Shown here: in pieces, positions 29,319 to 35,437 of the stretch
Layout: each line of letters opens with the position of its first letter
How positions within the stretch are numbered: position 1 is the stretch's first letter
Origin: Segetibacter sp.
Lineage (GTDB): Bacteria > Bacteroidota > Bacteroidia > Chitinophagales > Chitinophagaceae
Length of the DNA: 35,437 nucleotides
NCBI GenBank assembly: GCA_028288505.1
Contig: JAQBNN010000205.1
Location: forward strand, 1-35,437
Reading direction: 5' to 3'
Position numbers and translations under genes: made by a program
The notes under the pieces: model-generated
What the model was told of the DNA's origin: nothing
The model's database searches: none
What the model saw: only the letters and a program-made list of their open reading frames with translations

Positions 29319-30869
29319 TTACTTTATACCGTGCATCATCTTTTTCAACTTGAAAGATAGCAGGAATAATATAATAGCTGCTGCTCCTGCAAAGCCAACA
29401 AAGATCATAAAGTAGGTGTGAAGGTTGTCAATAGTTATACCAAGAAAAACCGGTGGTGTTTTAGTAGATGCGGGATCGGGATACAATGAACTCATAGTAC
29501 CTGCCAACTTATTGCCGGTTGCTATAGCCATAAACCAGATGCCCATCATTAAAGACGTGAAACGACCGGGTGTTAATTTGTTAACCATGGATAAACCTAT
29601 TGGACTTAAAAAAAGTTCACCCACAGTATGTAGGAAGTATAAACCTGTTAACCAAATAATACTAACCTTAATTGCTGCATTATCGGTTACCCCAAATGAA
29701 ATGAATAAAAAGCCAAGAGCTAAAAATCCTAAACCCATTGCTTGTTTCATTGGTGCGGGTGGTTCAACACCTGTCTTGCCAAGCCTGCCCCACAGCGTTG
29801 CAAATATCGGAGCTAAAAGCACGATGAAAATCGGGTTAAAGCTTTGGAAATAACTGGCTGGCATTTCCCAACCAAACAACCTTCTATCAGTTTGTTCGTT
29901 TGCGAAAAAGGTTAGCGATGCGCCGGCTTGCTCGAAGCACATCCAGAAGAAAATAACAAAGAGCATGATGATGATGATGACAGTAAGGCGAGATTTCTCA
30001 ACCTTAGTTAGTGACCTGTCTGTAAGAATTGCAAATGGTAAACATAAAGTCATTCCATAAATAGCAGAGCCCCAAAAGTCGACATCAAAAACAAAATATA
30101 TTAAGGCGATAGCTGCGACAATTGAAGCAATGAGAACTATGATCTGTGTAGTACTAAAACCTGTTTCACCTGTTTCAGAAACAGAAGTGTCTTTTAGTTT
30201 ATTAGCATGTGTTCCTAGTTGTTCTCCTGTATGGGAGATCACGTATTTGTCCTTTGTGTAATAAAAAATTATTAAGCTGATGATCATACCAACACCTGCA
30301 GCAAAGAAGCCCCATTTAAAGTCCACTTTCTCCCCAAGATAACCGCACACTAAAGGAGCTAAAAACGCTCCTGCATTGATGCCCATATAAAAGATAGTGT
30401 AGGCTGAATCTTTACGGCTATTATCACCTTCGGGATATAGCTGGCCCACCATTGTAGAGATGTTTGGCTTAAAAAAGCCATTCCCAAAAATCAGGAAAGC
30501 AAGGCCAGTCCATAGTAATGTTGTAGTTACTCCACCTGAGCCTTCGCCCATAGAGGCGCATGCAAATAATATAAATTGTCCAATTGCCATTAGGAGACCA
30601 CCGACAAAAATAGACTTCCTGTTACCCCAATACCTGTCAGCAACGTATCCACCGATCAATGGGGTCAAATAAACAAGACCAGTATAACTACCATAAATAT
30701 TTGCAGCATAAGCTTTGTCAAATAATAACTTGTCGGTCATGAAAAGGACGAAGATTGCCCGCATGCCATAGTAGCTAAATCTCTCCCAGAACTCTGTCGC
30801 AAAAAGAACATAAAGACCTTTGGGATGGCCCTTTTGTAAAATAGCCTGGTCGGCTGGAGTAACGTTCAT
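29319..30869 (-). CDS. POT/PTR family peptide MFS transporter (paralog of the adjacent gene)
   Basis: EFWERFSYYGMRAIFVLFM, GGYVADRYWGNRKSIFVGG, GNGFFKPNISTMVGQLYPEGD, AYTIFYMGINAGA. Confidence 0.95.
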   Translation of the reverse strand: MNVTPADQAILQKGHPKGLYVLFATEFWERFSYYGMRAIFVLFMTDKLLFDKAYAANIYGSYTGLVYLTPLIGGYVADRYWGNRKSIFVGGLLMAIGQFILFACASMGEGSGGVTTTLLWTGLAFLIFGNGFFKPNISTMVGQLYPEGDNSRKDSAYTIFYMGINAGAFLAPLVCGYLGEKVDFKWGFFAAGVGMIISLIIFYYTKDKYVISHTGEQLGTHANKLKDTSVSETGETGFSTTQIIVLIASIVAAIALIYFVFDVDFWGSAIYGMTLCLPFAILTDRSLTKVEKSRLTVIIIIMLFVIFFWMCFEQAGASLTFFANEQTDRRLFGWEMPASYFQSFNPIFIVLLAPIFATLWGRLGKTGVEPPAPMKQAMGLGFLALGFLFISFGVTDNAAIKVSIIWLTGLYFLHTVGELFLSPIGLSMVNKLTPGRFTSLMMGIWFMAIATGNKLAGTMSSLYPDPASTKTPPVFLGITIDNLHTYFMIFVGFAGAAAIILFLLSFKLKKMMHGIK

Positions 30870-30965
30870 AATAGTCTTTAATTTGGTTAGTAATTAGAAG
30901 GTTTACTTTTTTAACGGCTCAAAATAGCGATAATTCTTTTTGTTTGCTTGTAACAACCATACCAA

Positions 30966-30998
30966 ATTGAGATAACACCGAATTACTTTTTACTTTCG
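30966..30998 (+). promoter_or_regulatory. Candidate Bacteroidota-type promoter for purD
   Basis: ATTG, ~21 nt, then TACTTTCG upstream of the purD start. Confidence 0.35.
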
Positions 30999-31029
30999 CC
31001 CCATCATCTAATCACTTTTAACTATTAAT

Positions 31030-32310
31030 ATGAACATTCTTTTGCTAGGTTCTGGCGGCCGTGAACATGCGCTTGCATGGAAAATGAAACAGAGCCCTTT
31101 ATGTTCTTCTTTATTTATTGCTCCTGGAAATGCAGGTACTTCAGCGTTTGGTATTAATGTAAATATTGGTGTTAATGATTTTGCCGTACAAAAGACATTC
31201 TGTCTAAAGCACAATATAGATATGGTAGTTGTAGGCCCTGAAGATCCATTGGTAAATGGGGTCTATGATTTTTATAAAAATGACGAGGCGTTGGAGCACA
31301 TAATTGTTGTTGGCCCTTCTGCAAAAGGTGCACAGTTGGAGGGAAGCAAAACTTTTTCAAAACAGTTTATGCAAAGACATAATATTCCAACGGCTGCTTA
31401 TGCTGAGTTTGATGATTTAAGTTTTGAGCAAGGGGTTGATTACCTGGAGGAGCATGCACTACCGATTGTATTAAAAGCAGACGGTCTGGCTGCAGGGAAA
31501 GGTGTGCTTATCTGCCAATCAAACGAGGAGGCAATAGAAGTTTTTACTTCAATGATTAAAGGCAGGCAGTTTGGAGAAGCCAGTTCGAGAGTGGTAGTAG
31601 AAGAGTTTTTAGCGGGTATAGAGATCAGCGTATTTGTATTAACTAATGGCAGTGATTATAAAATTATTGGACATGCAAAAGATTACAAGAGGATTGGCGA
31701 AGGAGATACAGGTTTAAATACTGGCGGAATGGGTTGCGTTAGCCCTGTACCATTTGCTGATGCATTTTTTATGAAGAAAGTTGAAAAGAATATAATTAAG
31801 CCTACAATTAAAGGATTGTATTCAGAAGGATTAGAATACAAAGGATTTGTTTTTTTTGGCCTGATATTAGTTAACGACGAGCCTTTTGTAATAGAATACA
31901 ATTGCAGGATGGGCGATCCTGAGACTGAAGTTGTGATACCCAGATTGAATAATGACCTTGTAGCTTTGTTTGTAGCTATGGATAAAGGCGAGTTGGAAGA
32001 GCAACGAATAGAAATAGATGAAAGGGCTTGTTGTACAGTAATGGCAGTGAGTGGTGGCTACCCGGGAGATTATAAAAAAGATATAGCAATTGAGGGACTG
32101 ACAGAAGGGTTGGGCGAGGATGTACTGCTTTTTCATGCGGGCACAAGGCAGGCGGGTGATACGATTGTTACAAATGGAGGAAGAGTACTTGCTGTAAGTG
32201 CGTTTGGTTCAGGTATTAAAGAGGCTGTAAACACGGCAAAAAAAGGTTTGGAAAAGATAAGTTTCGAGGGAATGTATTACAGGAAGGATATAGGTTATGA
32301 ATTTGAATAA
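31030..32310 (+). CDS. purD: Phosphoribosylamine-glycine ligase
   Basis: MNILLLGSGGREHALAWKMKQSP, LKADGLAAGKGVLIC, GDTGLNTGGMGCVSPVPF, EYNCRMGDPETEVVIPRL. Confidence 0.97.
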   Translation: MNILLLGSGGREHALAWKMKQSPLCSSLFIAPGNAGTSAFGINVNIGVNDFAVQKTFCLKHNIDMVVVGPEDPLVNGVYDFYKNDEALEHIIVVGPSAKGAQLEGSKTFSKQFMQRHNIPTAAYAEFDDLSFEQGVDYLEEHALPIVLKADGLAAGKGVLICQSNEEAIEVFTSMIKGRQFGEASSRVVVEEFLAGIEISVFVLTNGSDYKIIGHAKDYKRIGEGDTGLNTGGMGCVSPVPFADAFFMKKVEKNIIKPTIKGLYSEGLEYKGFVFFGLILVNDEPFVIEYNCRMGDPETEVVIPRLNNDLVALFVAMDKGELEEQRIEIDERACCTVMAVSGGYPGDYKKDIAIEGLTEGLGEDVLLFHAGTRQAGDTIVTNGGRVLAVSAFGSGIKEAVNTAKKGLEKISFEGMYYRKDIGYEFE

Positions 32311-32362
32311 TATTATTTGCAGAACGGCGTTATACTGTTGAATAGGATGAATAATGGTATCT

Positions 32363-32382
32363 TGTACAAGAGTGCGACGCAA
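32363..32382 (+). repeat. Extragenic repeat, class B (gtacaagagtgcgacgcaac)
   Basis: Core match; tail ctgatgggtaccaaaa follows. Confidence 0.9.
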
Positions 32383-32485
32383 CAGAGGTTGAATAGCATT
32401 GAACTGATGGGTACCAAAATATTTCTGTGCAAATGCAACGTTCGTTCTACATTCGCGCCAAGCTTGTATTGATACGGTTTTCGAC

Positions 32486-32517
32486 TTTGTTATTTCGAAC
32501 TATTTCTTACAACTTTG
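32486..32517 (+). promoter_or_regulatory. Candidate Bacteroidota-type promoter for mreB
   Basis: TTTG (32486-32489), ~20 nt, then CAACTTTG, similar to -33 TTTG / -7 TAnnTTTG. Confidence 0.35.
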
Positions 32518-32552
32518 TACGCATTAAATAATCATTAAGGAACTTTTTATAA

Positions 32553-33578
32553 ATGGGACTATTTAACTGGTTTACGCAAGAAATAGCTATTGACCTTGGT
32601 ACGGCCAACACGCTTATCATTCATAATGAAGAAGTGGTGGTTAATGAACCTTCGATTGTTGCCTTAGACAGGAACAACCCGAAGAACGTTCTGGCTGTGG
32701 GGAAGAGGGCTTTGATGATGCACGAGAAGACCCATGAAAGTATTAGAACTGTTCGTCCGCTTAAAGACGGTGTAATAGCTGACTTTAACGCTGCGGAGTT
32801 AATGATAAGGGAACTAATTAAATTGGTTTATCCAAAAAAACCGCTTTTCCCGCCGAGCTGGAGGATGATGATTTGTATTCCATCGAGCATTACAGAGGTG
32901 GAAAAACGTGCTGTTAGAGATAGCGCAGAACAAGCCGGGGCCAAAGAAGTTTATCTTTTGCATGAGCCGATGGCTGCGGCACTAGGTATTGGTATTGATG
33001 TGGAGGAGCCGGTTGGAAATATGATTATTGATATTGGCGGTGGTACAACTGGTATTACAGTTATTGCCCTTGCAGGTATCGTTTGCGACCAAAGTATTCG
33101 TATTGCAGGTGATGAATTTACTGCTGATATTATGGAAGCGCTTCGCCGTTACCATAGTTTGTTAATTGGTGAAAGAACTGCCGAGCAAATTAAAATTCAG
33201 ATTGGTGCTGCTATGAAGGATTTGGATAATCCTCCTGATGATATTCCTGTAAACGGTCGTGACCTTGTAACCGGTATTCCTAAACAAATTATGGTAAGCT
33301 ACCAGGAAGTTGCTGAAGCTTTAGATAAGAGCATCTTTAAAATTGAAGAGGCTATTTTAAAAGCTTTGGAAACTACACCTCCTGAGTTGGCTGCTGATAT
33401 TTATCGTCGTGGTTTATACTTAACAGGCGGGGGTGCACTACTTCGTGGCCTTGACAAACGTTTGAGCCAAAAAATAAAACTGCCTGTACACGTTGCTGAC
33501 GATCCTCTTAAGAGTGTTGTTCGCGGTACAGGTATAGCGCTTAAGAATTACCAGCGTTTTCCTTTTATTATGAGATAG
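32553..33578 (+). CDS. mreB: Rod shape-determining protein MreB
   Basis: IAIDLGTANTLIIHN, VRPLKDGVIADFNAAE, MIIDIGGGTTGITVIAL, YLTGGGALLRGLDKRL. Confidence 0.97.
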   Translation: MGLFNWFTQEIAIDLGTANTLIIHNEEVVVNEPSIVALDRNNPKNVLAVGKRALMMHEKTHESIRTVRPLKDGVIADFNAAELMIRELIKLVYPKKPLFPPSWRMMICIPSSITEVEKRAVRDSAEQAGAKEVYLLHEPMAAALGIGIDVEEPVGNMIIDIGGGTTGITVIALAGIVCDQSIRIAGDEFTADIMEALRRYHSLLIGERTAEQIKIQIGAAMKDLDNPPDDIPVNGRDLVTGIPKQIMVSYQEVAEALDKSIFKIEEAILKALETTPPELAADIYRRGLYLTGGGALLRGLDKRLSQKIKLPVHVADDPLKSVVRGTGIALKNYQRFPFIMR

Positions 33579-33579
33579 G

Positions 33580-33745
33580 GCCCCCTTAATCCCCCAAAGG
33601 GGGAATTACAAGCATCGGTGATGTCACAATGTTCAATAATGATTTCGGTACACCCATTTAAGAGGATGCGCAAAATTGCTATTCTTCAGCCTGCTATGGT
33701 TAACGATTTTTTGTTCCCTCCTTCGGGGAGCGGGGGGGCTGGATT
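33580..33745. mobile_element. MITE-like element between mreB and mreC with G/C-rich imperfect terminal inverted repeats
   Basis: Left end GCCCCCTTAATCCCCCAAAGGGGGAATTAC; reverse complement of the right end GCCCCCCGCTCCCCGAAGGAGGGAACAA. Confidence 0.5.
33613..33634 (-). repeat. Possible degenerate copy of the same repeat (catcggtgatgtcacaatgttc)
   Basis: Partial match to catcgttgtgtcactcccttgtac. Confidence 0.35.
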
Positions 33746-34597
33746 ATGAAAAATATTTTTGTCTTTATAAGGAGGTACTTCAATTTTCTTTTCTTTCTTG
33801 TTTTACAGATCTTATCTATTGTTTTATTGGTTACTTATAATAAGACGCACCAGGCTACTTATGCTGTTGTGGCTAATGAAGTAACAGGCTACCTTAACTT
33901 CCAGTATAATAAGGTTCAGCAATACTTTCACTTAAAGGAAACCAACCGGCAGCTTGCTGAAGAGAATGCACGCTTAAGGAATCTTCTTGGCAATAATTTC
34001 GAAAATCCAGATAGTTCGCAGGTAACAGTGCTCGACAGCCTGGTAAGAGATACAGTAGGCAGGCAACGTAAGTTTCTTTGGTTACCTGCCAAAGTGGTTG
34101 GCAATACGGTGTCAAGTCAAATGAATTATCTTACCCTTCATCGTGGAGCCAACCAGGGAGTGAAAAAAGACATGGCTGTTATTGGACCACAGGGAGTTGT
34201 TGGTATTATAATAGATGTAAGTGAAAATTACAGCCGTGTTATGAGTTTGCTGCATCGTAATAGTAAAGTAAGCAGCATGCTTAAAAAGGGTAACGTGTCA
34301 GGAAGTGTTGAGTGGGATGGGCAGGATCCGCGCTACCTTACTTTAAGAAATATACCTAAGAGTGCACCGGTTGTAAAAGGCGATACTGTACTTACAAGCA
34401 CGTACTCAGCTAACTTCCCCAGCCATATTATGGTGGGCACCGTGCAGGATATTGCTGCAGAGCCTGCAAGTAACTTTTTTACAATCCGTGTAAAAACGGC
34501 TACCAATTTTTTAAGTATTCAATACGTAAACCTTGTTGCCAATATGCAATGGGAAGAACAGCGCAGGTTAGAGGCTGTGCAGCTTAAAAACCAATGA
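33746..34597 (+). CDS. mreC: Rod shape-determining protein MreC
   Basis: N-terminal TM, coiled coil, NYLTLHRGANQGVKKDMAVIGPQGVVGIIIDVSENYSRVMSLLHRNSKVS. Confidence 0.95.
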   Translation: MKNIFVFIRRYFNFLFFLVLQILSIVLLVTYNKTHQATYAVVANEVTGYLNFQYNKVQQYFHLKETNRQLAEENARLRNLLGNNFENPDSSQVTVLDSLVRDTVGRQRKFLWLPAKVVGNTVSSQMNYLTLHRGANQGVKKDMAVIGPQGVVGIIIDVSENYSRVMSLLHRNSKVSSMLKKGNVSGSVEWDGQDPRYLTLRNIPKSAPVVKGDTVLTSTYSANFPSHIMVGTVQDIAAEPASNFFTIRVKTATNFLSIQYVNLVANMQWEEQRRLEAVQLKNQ

Positions 34598-35127
34598 GTA
34601 CTTTAGTAAGAAATACCATCCGCTTTATAATGTTCCTGCTGGTGCAGTATTATGTGTTGGACCAGATCAGGCCTATCCACCAGTTTATTACACCTTACCT
34701 GTACTACCTTTTTGTGTTATGGCTTCCGTTTTCCATCTCGCGATTTGGGCTGATGTTGGTGGCGTTTGTATTTGGTTTTTCGCTTGATCTGCTTACAGGC
34801 ACACCAGGTTTGCATGCTGCGCCCTGCGTATTAATTGCTTATTTACGTCCCTTTCTCATAAACCTTCTTATGTCGCAGGAAGGTGCGGAATTCAACTATA
34901 CAGAACCTTCTATTCGGAGTATGGGCGGCGCGCCTTATAGTTTATATATATTGGTGTTTACGTTTCTCCACCACGCCTTCCTTGTTTTTATTGAGTGGTT
35001 AGATTTTGGTACCATCCTTTACTTCTTAGGAAAAGTAACCGCTACTACCGGCCTAAGTCTGTTGCTGGTTTTTATCAGCGAGATGCTGTTCTTCCGCAAG
35101 CAAAAGTTTCGCACGAACACTGCGTAG
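34594..35127 (+). CDS. mreD: Rod shape-determining protein MreD
   Basis: Multi-TM protein overlapping the mreC stop by 4 nt (ATGA); FGFSLDLLTGTPGLHAAPCVLIAYLRPF. Confidence 0.9.
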   Translation: MSTLVRNTIRFIMFLLVQYYVLDQIRPIHQFITPYLYYLFVLWLPFSISRFGLMLVAFVFGFSLDLLTGTPGLHAAPCVLIAYLRPFLINLLMSQEGAEFNYTEPSIRSMGGAPYSLYILVFTFLHHAFLVFIEWLDFGTILYFLGKVTATTGLSLLLVFISEMLFFRKQKFRTNTA

Positions 35128-35171
35128 TGCCGGGTTAATTTTTCTGATACCAGCTATCTCTTCAATAGCAT

Positions 35172-35197
35172 CATCGTTGCGTCGCAATTACTTTATC
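35172..35197 (-). repeat. Extragenic repeat, class C (catcgttgcgtcgcaattactttatc)
   Basis: Full-length class C with one change. Confidence 0.95.
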
Positions 35198-35306
35198 GGC
35201 ATATCTATTGGCAGCAGTTCTTCTGTTTTGCTGTTACTGGAAAAGTCACTTTACCTATTGTTTACGGCATGGCAATGTAAGCCTAATGTTGCTTATAGTT
35301 TTACAA

Positions 35307-35330
35307 GTACAAGTGAGTGACACAACGATG
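35307..35330 (+). repeat. Extragenic repeat, class A
   Basis: gtacaagtgagtgacacaacgatg. Confidence 0.95.
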
Positions 35331-35361
35331 ATGCTATGAAAAACTTCTGCTAGCCAAATAA

Positions 35362-35434
35362 TAATGCAAAATGCAAAATGAAAAACGAGGAGAGACGTCT
35401 CTGATTTTTTTACATTTTACATTTTGCATTTTTA
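35362..35434. repeat. A/T-rich imperfect inverted repeat around a 12-bp perfect palindrome
   Basis: aatgcaaaatgcaaaatgaaaaa ... AGAGACGTCTCT ... tttttacattttacattttgcattttt. Confidence 0.7.
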
Positions 35435-35437
35435 ATT

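Noticed and set aside
29425-29853. 142-aa plus-strand ORF antisense to the POT transporter
   Set aside because: No domain signature; fully overlaps a confident CDS.

Overview
The window looks like an ordinary Bacteroidota (probably Chitinophagaceae-like) chromosome segment. It carries housekeeping genes: gabD-type ALDH (5'-truncated), acyl-CoA synthetase, gamma-carbonic anhydrase, class-III aminotransferase, AIM24/TIGR00266, Bax-inhibitor-1, korA-type 2-oxoacid:ferredoxin oxidoreductase, FUSC, DUF6089, nth, ftsB/divIC-like, eno, gldA-like ABC ATPase, MHS-type MFS plus a small membrane protein, acs, a lipoprotein, DUF1569, two POT transporters, purD and mreBCD. Two things stand out. (1) A dense family of ~24-26 bp extragenic repeats (19 clear copies plus 1 degenerate in 35 kb, consensus GTACAAGWGWGYGACRCAACGATG). 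It has three subclasses with compensatory changes in a core palindrome, often occurs as outward-facing inverted pairs (BIME/MITE-like), and has a conserved ~30 nt tail ending near TGCTGGTACCAAAA. (2) A compact two-gene operon (5012-8417, minus strand) encoding a SIR2-like/TIR fusion protein and a membrane-anchored nSTAND1-type NTPase with a coiled-coil tail, a strong candidate immune/conflict module. There is also a different MITE-like G/C-rich inverted-repeat element between mreB and mreC. All calls come from reading the sequence and the supplied ORF translations; no database search or composition calculation was run.
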